From Fundicoccus_A sp052115865 (lineage in GTDB: Bacteria > Bacillota > Bacilli > Lactobacillales > Aerococcaceae), in assembly GCF_052115865.1 (NCBI RefSeq), contig NZ_JBQKME010000003.1:62001-126000 (forward strand): a DNA stretch of 64,000 nt, written 5' to 3'. Below, piece after piece: positions 27,397 to 36,020 of the stretch. The stretch's first letter is position 1. Each line of letters begins with the position of its first letter. A program made the translations under genes and the position numbers. The notes under the pieces were generated by a model, which saw only the letters and a program-made list of their open reading frames with translations, was not told the DNA's origin and ran no database searches.

Positions 27397-27436
27397 AAAA
27401 GACACTCCCATCAGTTGGTTAAGGAGTGTCTTTTAT
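27397..27436. terminator. Bidirectional terminator after queA
   Basis: A 12-bp stem (27397–27408 with 27423–27434) has A-rich sequence on its left and T-rich sequence on its right, so it can serve both queA and the convergent small gene. Confidence 0.9.
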
Positions 27437-27465
27437 ACTATAATTGATTTATAAATTTATATTTA

Positions 27466-27657
27466 TTATGATTTTTTAACTTCTTCATTATCTGATTTTA
27501 AAAGAATTTGTGCTAAAACAACTGTGGCAACAGCCATGACCAAACCTAAAATTGTTGCTAAGGTAAAGTCGTAAGGAGTAGATGTTAATGAACTACCTAA
27601 ATAATACACGACATGACCTAAGATAAAGCCCCAAATGATTGTAATAATATACTTCAT
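27466..27657 (-). CDS. DUF2929 family small membrane protein (YjzD-like)
   Basis: This 63-residue protein consists of two hydrophobic helices (about 4–22 and 32–52) joined by a short polar loop, with a charged C-terminal tail (KSDNEEVKKS). The opening MKYIITIIWGFILGHVVYYLGSSL is the DUF2929 pattern; no function is known for the family. An AGAAGG site and a minus-strand promoter lie upstream. It is divergent from dnaE. Confidence 0.75.
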   Translation of the reverse strand: MKYIITIIWGFILGHVVYYLGSSLTSTPYDFTLATILGLVMAVATVVLAQILLKSDNEEVKKS

Positions 27658-27680
27658 AATTTAACCTTCTTTCGATGTTA

Positions 27681-27708
27681 ATTTTAGCACTTTTATATTA
27701 AATAACAA
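27681..27708 (-). promoter_or_regulatory. Promoter of the DUF2929 gene
   Basis: On the minus strand TTGTTA (27703–27708) and TAAAAT (27681–27686) are 16 nt apart, with TGC before the -10. Confidence 0.5.
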
Positions 27709-27755
27709 TAGATAAGGAATAATTTAAAATAATTTTTATATGGAGGTGACTAATT

Positions 27756-30700
27756 TTGTTATTAAATGTTCGTACTGTTTTTACTTTATTAAAGAGTAGT
27801 TTGAAAATTGAAGACTATATCATAACGGCTAAAGAATACGGTTATAAGCATGTAGGAATTGCTGATGTCAATGTTTTATACGGCGTCTATACTTTTTACC
27901 AGCATGCAATAAAAAACGGCTTAAAACCTTTAATTGGCATGACCTTAGAGATTGAAGGCGTAGTGGACTTAAACCAGAAGTATTCACTTTTATTATATGC
28001 TAAAAATCTTAATGCCTATCATCATTTAATTAAAATATCACGCCTGGTGAATCAGCCGAATTATTCTGCTAAAAAAGTGTGGGATTACATTGAAAACGAA
28101 GCCGAAGACTTGGTTTTAATCACATTGGGGAAACAAAGTGAACTTGAACAAGCCCTAATTCATGATCGTTACGACTTGACTGAAGTAATTTTGAAGAGGT
28201 GGATTGACTTATTTGGTCAAGAAAATATTTATTTAGGTTTAGCTGTCTACCCATATAATGCCCTAGAAGTACAAATAGTAAGACAGTTTGCTAAAAAATA
28301 TAATTTAACGATTGTTGCCAATCAAGAGCTAAATAGTTTAAAAGACCATCCTGCTTTCAGTTTGAAAGTTTTAGAAGCTATTGATAACAACGAGACGGTT
28401 GATCGTTCTTTAATGGGCATGCAAAGTGGTAATTACTTATACATGCAAGAAGATTTAATCGCACTATATAAAGCAAACGATTTATCGGAATGTATCAGCA
28501 ATACTGAAGAATTAATCGAACAGCTGCATGTTGTGTTTCCTGAAAACAACCAATTATTACCGAAGTTTAATACGAATTCAAACTTATCATCTGATGAATT
28601 TTTAGAAGCATTGACTTTTGAACAATTAGAAAAATTATATTTAAATGATGATGAGACTTACCGTCAACGCTTAGCTTATGAGTTAAATACGATTCGACAA
28701 ATGGGCTTTAGTGATTATTTTTTAATTGTTTGGGAAATAGTTTCCTATTGTCATGAAAATGACATTCGTATTGGCCCTGGAAGGGGATCGGCGGCAGGTT
28801 CATTAGTGAGTTATTTATTAAAAATAACATCACTTGATCCGATTAAATATGACTTGCTATTTGAACGTTTCCTAAATCCTGAACGGTTTAATATGCCAGA
28901 TATTGATATTGATATTATCGACAGCAAACGCGATCGGGTCTTAATGTTTTTAGCAGAGAAATACGGATATAACCAAGTAGCACAAATTAGTACGATTGGA
29001 ACGTTTGGGGCTAAATCTGCTATTCGAGATGTTTTACGTGTGTTTGGCTATGATAGTCGTGTCTTAAAGCAGTGGTCACAGTTGATACCGAATGAATTAA
29101 ATCTTAATTTACAAAAAGCCTATGATGATTCTCATCAATTCCGTCAGTTTGTTCAACAGAGCCCTGAAAATCAACAAGTCTTTGACATTGCCAAAACGAT
29201 TGAAGGCAGTCCAAGACATATTTCTACGCATGCGGCGGCTGTCATCATCAGTGATTTTGAAATTGATAAATTAGTTCCTGTTATTGATCGCCAAGATCAA
29301 TTGTTACTCACTCAATTTACGATGTATGACATTGAAGATATTGGTTTATTGAAAATGGACTTTTTGGGCTTACGAAATTTGCATATTTTGGAAGAGATTA
29401 TTCAACAGGTTAAAGTCAATGATCCAGATTTTGATATTGAAAGTATACCCTTGGATGATGCATCTGTTTTTGAGATTTTTAGTGGTGGGCGCACCAACGG
29501 TGTTTTCCAATTTGAATCAAGTGGCATGAAAAATGTATTGCGGCAATTAAAACCCGATACATTTGAAGATATCGTAGCGGTAAATGCTTTGTTTAGACCA
29601 GGTCCTATGAAGCAAATTGACCATTTTATTAAGCGTAAGCATGGACAAGAATCCTTTGATTACATTCACACTATGCTTGAACCGATTTTATCAAAAACCT
29701 ACGGTATCATTGTTTACCAAGAGCAAGTCATGCAAGTTTGTCAGACTATGGCAGGCTTTTCTTTAGGTGAAGCGGATATTTTACGTCGTGCTATGGGGAA
29801 AAAACAAGTAGATATTATGACTAAAAAAAGAGCAGCCTTTATTGCAGGCAGTATCGAACGAGGTGTGACAAGGGAGCTAGCGGAGCAGACATATGCCTAT
29901 ATTTATGAATTTGCTAGTTATGGTTTCAACCGTTCCCACGCAGTAGTCTATTCTTACTTAGCTTATCAATTAGCTTACCTAAAAGTTCATTATCCTGCAG
30001 CTTTTTACATGTCCATTTTAAATACAGGAAAAGCGGATTTAAGTTATTTACATGAAGCTAGACAAGTCATTGGTAAAATATACGGAATTGATATTAACCA
30101 AAGCCAAGCAGGTTTTTCTATTGTTCATCAACAACTTCAATTAGGTTTTGAATCAATCAAACAGATGTCTCGTGATTGGATTAATGTCTTATTAAGTGAA
30201 CGACATCATGGCGGAAATTTTAAAGATTTCATACAATTTTTGCAACGCATCCCAAGTAAATATCTCCAAGCCAAATATATTGAACCGCTTATCTATACTG
30301 GTGCTTTTGATAATTTAGGTTATAACCGCCAAACCCTTATTCTGAATTTGGATAATTTAATAAAAAGTGTTCAATTTAGTGGAGGTAGTATCAGTTTGTT
30401 TGGAGAATTGGAACCTAAAATTAATTGGCATGAGGAATACAGCTTTTTAGAAATGGTGAATATCGAGAAAGAATGGCTCGGATTTAGTACCTTAGGTCAT
30501 CCAATTGATAACTATGCTGATTGGTTTAAAGATGGAGTTTATATTCCTATCGATCAATTATCTGCTAAGAAAAAGAAAGAACGGATAAAAACAATTGGTC
30601 TGATTGAATCAATCCGTACAATTCAAACTAAAAATAACGAACCTATGGCATTCGTTGAATTAAGTAACGAAATTCAATCCATTGATTTAGTTGTTTTTCC

Positions 30701-31079
30701 TAATATTTGGAAACAAACGAATTATTTATTGAGGGAAAATAACATTGTTCAAGTGGATGGGCTAGTAGATACTAACAAAAATAATGAACGTACGATTATA
30801 GTTAATGCTATTGATAGTATGCAAAACAGAGAGAAAGGTCAAATAAACCAATCATATTCAACTTGTTATATTCGCCTCAGTCCAGCCGATGATCATGTAA
30901 GTCAAATTGACTTTATTAAACAATTAGCTACCGAAAATCCGGGACCTTGTCGTATTATTGTCAGTTTAGGCCAAGATAATCATTGGGAATTATCTGCTCA
31001 TTTTAGAATTTCTTATAGCTTTAAAGTTCAAGAAAAATTAAAACAATTTTTGGGTTATAAAAACGTTATCTATAAATAG
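27756..31079 (+). CDS. dnaE: DNA polymerase III alpha subunit DnaE
   Basis: This 1107-residue C-family polymerase extends RNA primers for lagging-strand synthesis beside PolC in Firmicutes. Order: N-terminal PHP domain, palm/fingers with catalytic aspartates (PDIDIDIID), tandem HhH region, and a C-terminal OB fold (RTIQTKNNEPMAFVEL). The PHP metal site is degenerate: the expected HxH near residue 6–8 reads NVR, and the DH of the next motif reads DV, so it cannot bind metal or proofread. The start is TTG 27756 with GGAGGTGA 6 nt upstream. There is an intergenic gap on both sides, so it is probably transcribed alone. Confidence 0.95.
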   Translation: MLLNVRTVFTLLKSSLKIEDYIITAKEYGYKHVGIADVNVLYGVYTFYQHAIKNGLKPLIGMTLEIEGVVDLNQKYSLLLYAKNLNAYHHLIKISRLVNQPNYSAKKVWDYIENEAEDLVLITLGKQSELEQALIHDRYDLTEVILKRWIDLFGQENIYLGLAVYPYNALEVQIVRQFAKKYNLTIVANQELNSLKDHPAFSLKVLEAIDNNETVDRSLMGMQSGNYLYMQEDLIALYKANDLSECISNTEELIEQLHVVFPENNQLLPKFNTNSNLSSDEFLEALTFEQLEKLYLNDDETYRQRLAYELNTIRQMGFSDYFLIVWEIVSYCHENDIRIGPGRGSAAGSLVSYLLKITSLDPIKYDLLFERFLNPERFNMPDIDIDIIDSKRDRVLMFLAEKYGYNQVAQISTIGTFGAKSAIRDVLRVFGYDSRVLKQWSQLIPNELNLNLQKAYDDSHQFRQFVQQSPENQQVFDIAKTIEGSPRHISTHAAAVIISDFEIDKLVPVIDRQDQLLLTQFTMYDIEDIGLLKMDFLGLRNLHILEEIIQQVKVNDPDFDIESIPLDDASVFEIFSGGRTNGVFQFESSGMKNVLRQLKPDTFEDIVAVNALFRPGPMKQIDHFIKRKHGQESFDYIHTMLEPILSKTYGIIVYQEQVMQVCQTMAGFSLGEADILRRAMGKKQVDIMTKKRAAFIAGSIERGVTRELAEQTYAYIYEFASYGFNRSHAVVYSYLAYQLAYLKVHYPAAFYMSILNTGKADLSYLHEARQVIGKIYGIDINQSQAGFSIVHQQLQLGFESIKQMSRDWINVLLSERHHGGNFKDFIQFLQRIPSKYLQAKYIEPLIYTGAFDNLGYNRQTLILNLDNLIKSVQFSGGSISLFGELEPKINWHEEYSFLEMVNIEKEWLGFSTLGHPIDNYADWFKDGVYIPIDQLSAKKKKERIKTIGLIESIRTIQTKNNEPMAFVELSNEIQSIDLVVFPNIWKQTNYLLRENNIVQVDGLVDTNKNNERTIIVNAIDSMQNREKGQINQSYSTCYIRLSPADDHVSQIDFIKQLATENPGPCRIIVSLGQDNHWELSAHFRISYSFKVQEKLKQFLGYKNVIYK

Positions 31080-31121
31080 TTACCAATGTATTAGAAAAAT
31101 GATATTTATTTTGAATATTAT

Positions 31122-31150
31122 ATGACTTATAGAAAAATTAATGGTAGAAT
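31122..31150 (+). promoter_or_regulatory. Candidate promoter of pfkA–pyk
   Basis: ATGACT (31122–31127) and TAGAAT (31145–31150) are 17 nt apart, about 60 nt before pfkA. Confidence 0.4.
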
Positions 31151-31208
31151 AACAAAGGATAGTGTTAAGGCACTGCTTATTTTAAAATAGATGTTTTGAG
31201 GTGAAATG

Positions 31209-32177
31209 ATGAAGCGTATCGCAATTTTGACCAGTGGTGGTGATGCACCAGGTATGAATGCAGCAATACGTGGAGTAGTAGACCAGTCCGCTCACCATGG
31301 GATAGAAGTTTTTGGTGTTTTTTATGGATATAAAGGGTTGGTCGAAGGAGACTTCCGTAAATTAACAATAGAAGATTGTCAAGACAAAGTTCGTCGTGGT
31401 GGGACATTCTTATATTCAGCGCGATATCCTGAATTTAAAGAAGAAACTTACCAATTAAAAGCAATCGAACAGATGCGTTCAAATGAAATCGATGCATTAA
31501 TCGTTATCGGTGGAGACGGTACATTTAATGGGGCATTACAATTACAAAAATTTGGCTTTCCAATTATTGGAATTCCTGGAACAATTGATAATGATATTCC
31601 GGGAACTGAATACACGATTGGATTTGATACCGCAACTAATGTTGCTTTAGAAGAAATTGATAGAATCTCTGATACGGCTTCTTCGCATAACCGAACATTT
31701 GTTGTTGAAGTTATGGGAAGACATGCAGGAGATATAGCAACATGGGCTGGTGTAGCCGCTGGTGCTGACTCTATTATTATTCCTGAAGCTGATTTTGATA
31801 TGGAAGATGTGGTAAGACGTGTTAATAATGGCCGTCAAAGTGGTAAAGACCACTCAATCATCGTTTTAGCTGAAGGTGTAATGGGTGTTAATGAATTTGT
31901 AAGCAATTTTAAAGTAGTAGACCGTGATCATAGTATTCGTGGTGTAACTTTAGCCCATATTCAACGGGGTGGAAGTCCTACAGCTCGTGACCGTGTTTTT
32001 GCTACTTTAATGGGAGCAAAAGCTGTAGATGCATTATTAGAAGGTCAAAAAGGTATTTATATGGGTATTCGTGGTGAACAATTAGCAACATTTGATATTG
32101 CTGAAACATTGCAAGAAAAATCGCATATTGTTAGACATGACTTATACCAATTGAATTTAGATTTAACTGATAAGTAA
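31209..32177 (+). CDS. pfkA: ATP-dependent 6-phosphofructokinase
   Basis: This 322-residue enzyme phosphorylates fructose 6-phosphate, the committed step of glycolysis. ATP site SGGDAPGMN, catalytic segment GIPGTIDNDIPGTEYTIGFDTA with the proton acceptor aspartate, VVEVMGRHAGDIA and the allosteric-site arginines are present. Two adjacent ATG codons exist (31206 and 31209); I choose 31209 because GAGGTG (31198–31203) is too close to the first. It is followed by pyk after 36 nt, the usual pfkA–pyk operon, which is often under catabolite control, although I see no clear cre site. Confidence 0.97.
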   Translation: MKRIAILTSGGDAPGMNAAIRGVVDQSAHHGIEVFGVFYGYKGLVEGDFRKLTIEDCQDKVRRGGTFLYSARYPEFKEETYQLKAIEQMRSNEIDALIVIGGDGTFNGALQLQKFGFPIIGIPGTIDNDIPGTEYTIGFDTATNVALEEIDRISDTASSHNRTFVVEVMGRHAGDIATWAGVAAGADSIIIPEADFDMEDVVRRVNNGRQSGKDHSIIVLAEGVMGVNEFVSNFKVVDRDHSIRGVTLAHIQRGGSPTARDRVFATLMGAKAVDALLEGQKGIYMGIRGEQLATFDIAETLQEKSHIVRHDLYQLNLDLTDK

Positions 32178-32213
32178 AAAAATTGCCAATTACAATTAAA
32201 GGAGACATAACGA

Positions 32214-33974
32214 ATGAAGAAAACAAAAATTGTATGTACGTTAGGGCCTGCGACAGATTCTAAAGAGATGATGGTGAAATTAATTAATGCGGGTATGAAT
32301 GTGGCTCGTTTTAATTTCTCTCACGGTGATCACGAAGAGCATTTAAATCGTTTTAACAATTTAAAAGCAGCTAGAGAAGAAGCTGGACGTCCTTTCACAG
32401 CAATTATGTTAGACACTAAAGGACCAGAAATCCGTACACATGATATGGAAAACAACTTAGTCGAATTAGTACGTGGAAATGAAGTTCGTGTTTCAATGAA
32501 TCAAGTTTTAGGAAATTCTGAAAGATTTTCAGTATCTTACGCAGAATTAATTAATGACGTTGAACCTGGCAACCATATTTTATTAGATGATGGACTTATT
32601 GATTTACTTGTCACTGAAATTGACCACGAAAATAATGAAATTGTTACACGTATCGAAAACAGTGGAATTATTAAATCTAAAAAAGGTGTCAATATTCCTA
32701 ACGTTTCAATTAATTTACCTGGTATTACTGAAAAAGATGAATCAGATATTCGTTTTGGTGTTCAAAACGGAATAGATTATATTGCAGCAAGCTTTATTCG
32801 TCGTGCTTCAGATGTTATGGAAATCCGTCGTCTTTTAGAAGAAGAAGGTAAACCAAACGTTAAGATTATTTCTAAAATTGAAAACCAAGAAGGTGTAGAT
32901 AATTTAGATGAAATCTTAGAGGTTTCAGATGGTATCATGGTTGCTCGTGGTGACTTAGGGGTTGAAATTCCTACTCACGAAGTACCAATTATTCAAAAAT
33001 CAATGATCAAAAAATGTAATGAAGCTGGTAAACCAGTTATTACAGCTACACAAATGTTAGATTCAATGCAAAGAAATCCTCGTCCAACTCGTGCAGAAGC
33101 AGGGGACGTAGCGAATGCTATTTTTGACGGTACAGATGCTGTTATGTTATCTGGAGAAACAGCTGCTGGTGATTTCCCAGTTGAAGCTGTTACGACAATG
33201 GCTAACATTTGCCAAAGAACTGAAGAAGCTCTAATTGGTCAAGATGCAATGACATTAAAACGTTACGACCAATCTGATATGACTGAAGCTATTGGTCAAG
33301 CAGTAGGACATACAGCTAAAAACTTAAATATTAAAACAATTGTGGCTGCAACTTCATCAGGTCACACTGCTTTAATGATTTCTAAATATCGTCCAAATGC
33401 TAATATTTTAGCTGCTACCTTTGATGAAGAAGTGGCACGCTCACTTGCTTTTGCATGGGGTGTAGAACCTTATGTGATTGATCGTCCAGATTCAACAGAT
33501 GAAATGTTAGACCTAGCATCTGATTTAGCTACAAAAGAATCATATGCAAAAGAAGGCGATTTAATTATTATTACCGCTGGTGTACCAGTAGGTGAAGCTG
33601 GAACAACTAACATTATGAAGATCCAAATTATCGGTACGCAATTAGCTAAAGGTGAAGGTATTGGTAATGCCCACTTTATCGGTAAAGCAGTTGTAGCTGA
33701 AGATGCAGAAACAGCTAACAAAAATGCTGTAATCGGATCAATCCTAGTAACTAAATCAACTAATAAAGATTATGCACCAGCCTTAGAAAAAGTTGGCGCA
33801 ATTATTACTGAAGAAGGCGGAATTACGTCTCACGCAGCTATCGTTGGTTTAGAACGTGGTATTCCAGTAATTGTAAGTACTAAAGATGCAGTGGAAAACA
33901 TTAAAAACAATGAATTAATCACTGTTGATGCTCGTCGCGGCGTTATCTTCCGTGGTGCAACCATTAGTATTTAA
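32214..33974 (+). CDS. pyk: Pyruvate kinase
   Basis: This 586-residue enzyme makes pyruvate and ATP from phosphoenolpyruvate. The TIM barrel has NFSHG, DTKGPEIRT, and the metal/substrate region MVARGDLGVEIP. The regulatory C-domain follows, and a further PEP-utiliser-like swivelling domain lies at about 475–586, with GGITSHAAIVGLERGIPVIV-type ending (TSH histidine retained). That extra domain is normal in Bacillales and many Lactobacillales. AAAGGAG precedes the ATG. A strong terminator follows. Confidence 0.97.
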   Translation: MKKTKIVCTLGPATDSKEMMVKLINAGMNVARFNFSHGDHEEHLNRFNNLKAAREEAGRPFTAIMLDTKGPEIRTHDMENNLVELVRGNEVRVSMNQVLGNSERFSVSYAELINDVEPGNHILLDDGLIDLLVTEIDHENNEIVTRIENSGIIKSKKGVNIPNVSINLPGITEKDESDIRFGVQNGIDYIAASFIRRASDVMEIRRLLEEEGKPNVKIISKIENQEGVDNLDEILEVSDGIMVARGDLGVEIPTHEVPIIQKSMIKKCNEAGKPVITATQMLDSMQRNPRPTRAEAGDVANAIFDGTDAVMLSGETAAGDFPVEAVTTMANICQRTEEALIGQDAMTLKRYDQSDMTEAIGQAVGHTAKNLNIKTIVAATSSGHTALMISKYRPNANILAATFDEEVARSLAFAWGVEPYVIDRPDSTDEMLDLASDLATKESYAKEGDLIIITAGVPVGEAGTTNIMKIQIIGTQLAKGEGIGNAHFIGKAVVAEDAETANKNAVIGSILVTKSTNKDYAPALEKVGAIITEEGGITSHAAIVGLERGIPVIVSTKDAVENIKNNELITVDARRGVIFRGATISI

Positions 33975-33988
33975 TTCAATAAATAAAG

Positions 33989-34028
33989 ACTGACATTAAG
34001 TTTAATTGACACTTAATGTCAGTTTTTT
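33989..34028 (+). terminator. Terminator after pyk
   Basis: A perfect 13-bp stem (33989–34001 with 34011–34023) with a 9-nt loop ends in a run of T. Confidence 0.93.
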
Positions 34029-34044
34029 ACTTATCCTTGATTTA

Positions 34045-34073
34045 TTGAACCTAGGCAATGAGTATGTTATAAT
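34045..34073 (+). promoter_or_regulatory. Promoter of the argS leader RNA
   Basis: TTGAAC (34045–34050) and consensus TATAAT (34068–34073) are 17 nt apart. Transcription would start near 34080, over 200 nt before argS. Confidence 0.78.
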
Positions 34074-34095
34074 GACTAACGAAATCGTGAAGTTA

Positions 34096-34170
34096 ATGGA
34101 TGTCTTTATGCGATTTAGGACAACTTTCGACAGGTTTAGATTAATAGAAAAATTGGCTCTTGGTATTTGA
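34096..34170 (+). CDS. Putative 24-residue Arg-rich leader peptide of argS
   Basis: The mini-ORF reads MDVFMRFRTTFDRFRLIEKL then ALGI. Four of 24 residues are arginine, encoded by CGA, AGG, AGG and AGA, codons less used than CGT in nearby genes. It lies inside the argS leader, between the promoter and the terminator, and overlaps the stems listed for that RNA. The ribosome site is poor (GTGAAG). If translated, ribosome stalling at Arg codons could switch the leader structure. This is a hypothesis; the ORF may be fortuitous. Confidence 0.25.
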   Translation: MDVFMRFRTTFDRFRLIEKLALGI

Positions 34171-34236
34171 ATTGATTTTATGAGTCAGTTTTAAATGAAA
34201 AAGCGGAAGAAACTATGGATTTTACTTGTTAAATTC

Positions 34237-34268
34237 GCCTCTAGGGTGATATCCTAGAGGTTATTTTT
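34237..34268 (+). terminator. Terminator between leader and argS
   Basis: CCTCTAGG (34238–34245) pairs perfectly with CCTAGAGG (34253–34260), and TTATTTTTATT follows. It sits 24 nt before the argS start, where a regulated (attenuation) terminator would lie. Confidence 0.8.
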
Positions 34269-34291
34269 ATTGAAAGAACGGAGAGAGATAG

Positions 34292-35983
34292 ATGCAAGGC
34301 AAACAACAAATTATTGATAGCTTATTACCTCTACTTGAGGAGCATATGGATGCAAAAGAAATTGAACGGTTAATTGAAGTACCAGCTAATCCTGAACATG
34401 GTGACTTAGCGTTCCCAGTCTTTTCTTTAGCAAAAACATTCCGTAAGGCACCTAACCTTATTGCACAAGATTTAGTTGAACAAATGGATGTTTCTGCTTT
34501 TGATCGAGTAGTTGTCATCGGACCCTATATTAATTTCTTATTGAATCGCTTTGAGTCGAGTAACCAAATTTTACATAACATTTTAGCTCAAGGCAGTAAC
34601 TATGGGGCTGCTGATATCGGTAATCAAAAAAATGTGCCTATTGATATGTCCTCTCCGAATATTGCCAAACCTATGTCGATGGGACATTTACGTTCAACCG
34701 TTATTGGGAACTCACTAGGATATATCTTAGAAAAGTTAAACTATAATGTTATCCGTATTAATCACTTAGGTGATTGGGGAACGCAATTCGGTAAATTAAT
34801 TGTAGCCTATAAAAAATGGGGTAATGAAGAAGCCGTAACTGCTGATCCAGTCAATGAGTTGGTTAAGTTATATGTCGATTTCCATGATAAAGCTGAACAT
34901 GATCCTAGTTTAGAAGATGAAGCAAGAGCCGCTTTCAAAAATTTAGAAGAAGGCGACCAAGAAATGCATCAGTTATGGACATGGTTTAAAGATGAATCTC
35001 TAAAAGAATTTACACGTGTCTATGATATGTTAGATGTTCAGTTTGACTCTTATAATGGTGAAGCTTTTTATAATGACAAAATGCAAGCTATCATTGATGA
35101 ACTTGCTGAAAAAGGTGTTTCAACTATTGACAATGGTGCTACAATTGTTGATTTAGAAGCTGAAAACTTACCACCTGCTTTGATTAAGAAATCTGACGGG
35201 GCAACATTGTATATGACCCGTGACTTAGCAACAGCTTACTATCGTTATAATACATATCAATTTGATCAAAGTTTATATGTTGTAGGAAACGAACAATCTA
35301 ATCACTTTAAGCAATTAAAGGCTGTATTAAAACGCTTAGACCGTGAATGGGCCGATGATATGCATCATATTCCATTTGGTTTAATAACTTTAAATGGTAA
35401 GAAATTATCGACTCGTAAAGGTAAAATAGTTTTACTTGAAAATGTCCTTAATGAAGCCATTGAATTAGCAATGGAACAAATTGTGACTAAAAACCCAGAC
35501 CTAGAGAACAAAGAGGAAGTTGCTCATCAAGTTGGGGTTGGAGCTGTTGTTTTCCATGACCTTAAAACCGACCGCTTAAATAACTTTGATTTTAATTTAG
35601 AAGAAGTTGTTCAATTTGAAGGTGAAACAGGTCCATACGTACAATATACGCACGCGAGAGCTCATAGTATTCTGGAAAAATTCCATGGCGAAATTGATAC
35701 ACAAGCTATATTGGAAATCAATGACAACTATGCCTGGGCTGTTGTAAAAAAACTAGATGACTATCCAATGATTGTTCAACAAGCTGCTAACCGCTATGAA
35801 CCTTCTGTTGTCGCTAAGTATGTTGTCCAATTAGCCCAATTATTTAATAAATACTATGGTAATACCCGTATTTTAGATGAAGATGACCAAATTCAAGCAC
35901 GGGTTGCCATCGTAAAAGCAGTAACCATTGTTTTAAAAGATGGCTTAACCTTATTAGGGATTAAGGCACCGAATAAAATGTAG
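34292..35983 (+). CDS. argS: Arginyl-tRNA synthetase
   Basis: This 563-residue class I synthetase charges tRNA-Arg. The N-terminal Add-1 domain (about 1–110) is followed by the catalytic fold with the HIGH-type motif SPNIAKPMSMGHLRST and the KMSKS-equivalent LSTRKGK, and by a C-terminal anticodon-binding helical domain ending in the canonical K-M. A GGAGAGAG site precedes the ATG. The gene is preceded by a leader with promoter and terminator, suggesting control at the level of transcription elongation. Confidence 0.97.
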   Translation: MQGKQQIIDSLLPLLEEHMDAKEIERLIEVPANPEHGDLAFPVFSLAKTFRKAPNLIAQDLVEQMDVSAFDRVVVIGPYINFLLNRFESSNQILHNILAQGSNYGAADIGNQKNVPIDMSSPNIAKPMSMGHLRSTVIGNSLGYILEKLNYNVIRINHLGDWGTQFGKLIVAYKKWGNEEAVTADPVNELVKLYVDFHDKAEHDPSLEDEARAAFKNLEEGDQEMHQLWTWFKDESLKEFTRVYDMLDVQFDSYNGEAFYNDKMQAIIDELAEKGVSTIDNGATIVDLEAENLPPALIKKSDGATLYMTRDLATAYYRYNTYQFDQSLYVVGNEQSNHFKQLKAVLKRLDREWADDMHHIPFGLITLNGKKLSTRKGKIVLLENVLNEAIELAMEQIVTKNPDLENKEEVAHQVGVGAVVFHDLKTDRLNNFDFNLEEVVQFEGETGPYVQYTHARAHSILEKFHGEIDTQAILEINDNYAWAVVKKLDDYPMIVQQAANRYEPSVVAKYVVQLAQLFNKYYGNTRILDEDDQIQARVAIVKAVTIVLKDGLTLLGIKAPNKM

Positions 35984-36020
35984 AAAATTATATATTAAGA
36001 AGTAAAGGAGGCGTGAAATA

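Larger units (their letters stand above)
34080..34268 (+). ncRNA. argS leader RNA ending in a terminator (attenuator or sRNA)
   Basis: From the predicted start near 34080 to the terminator is about 190 nt. Visible pairings: AAATCG/CGATTT (34082–34087 with 34111–34116) continued inward by a wobble stem; an 11-bp stem 34149–34159 with 34182–34192 (two G·U); and a competing pairing of GAAATC (34081–34086) with GATTTT (34218–34223). A short Arg-rich ORF lies inside. This looks like a transcription-attenuation leader for argS or a small RNA with its own promoter and terminator. The T-box signature is absent. I cannot assign it to a known family. Confidence 0.5.

Noticed and set aside
34077..34231. 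6S RNA upstream of argS
   Set aside because: Length and a partial end-to-end pairing (TAAC/GTTA, GAAATC/GATTTT) suggested it, but the two sides of the would-be central bubble are very unequal (about 54 versus 18 nt) and no long rod forms.
34080..34268. T-box leader for argS
   Set aside because: The conserved antiterminator sequence (AGGGTGGNACCGCG) and the stem I landmarks are not present; GGGTGATATCC near the terminator is only superficially similar.
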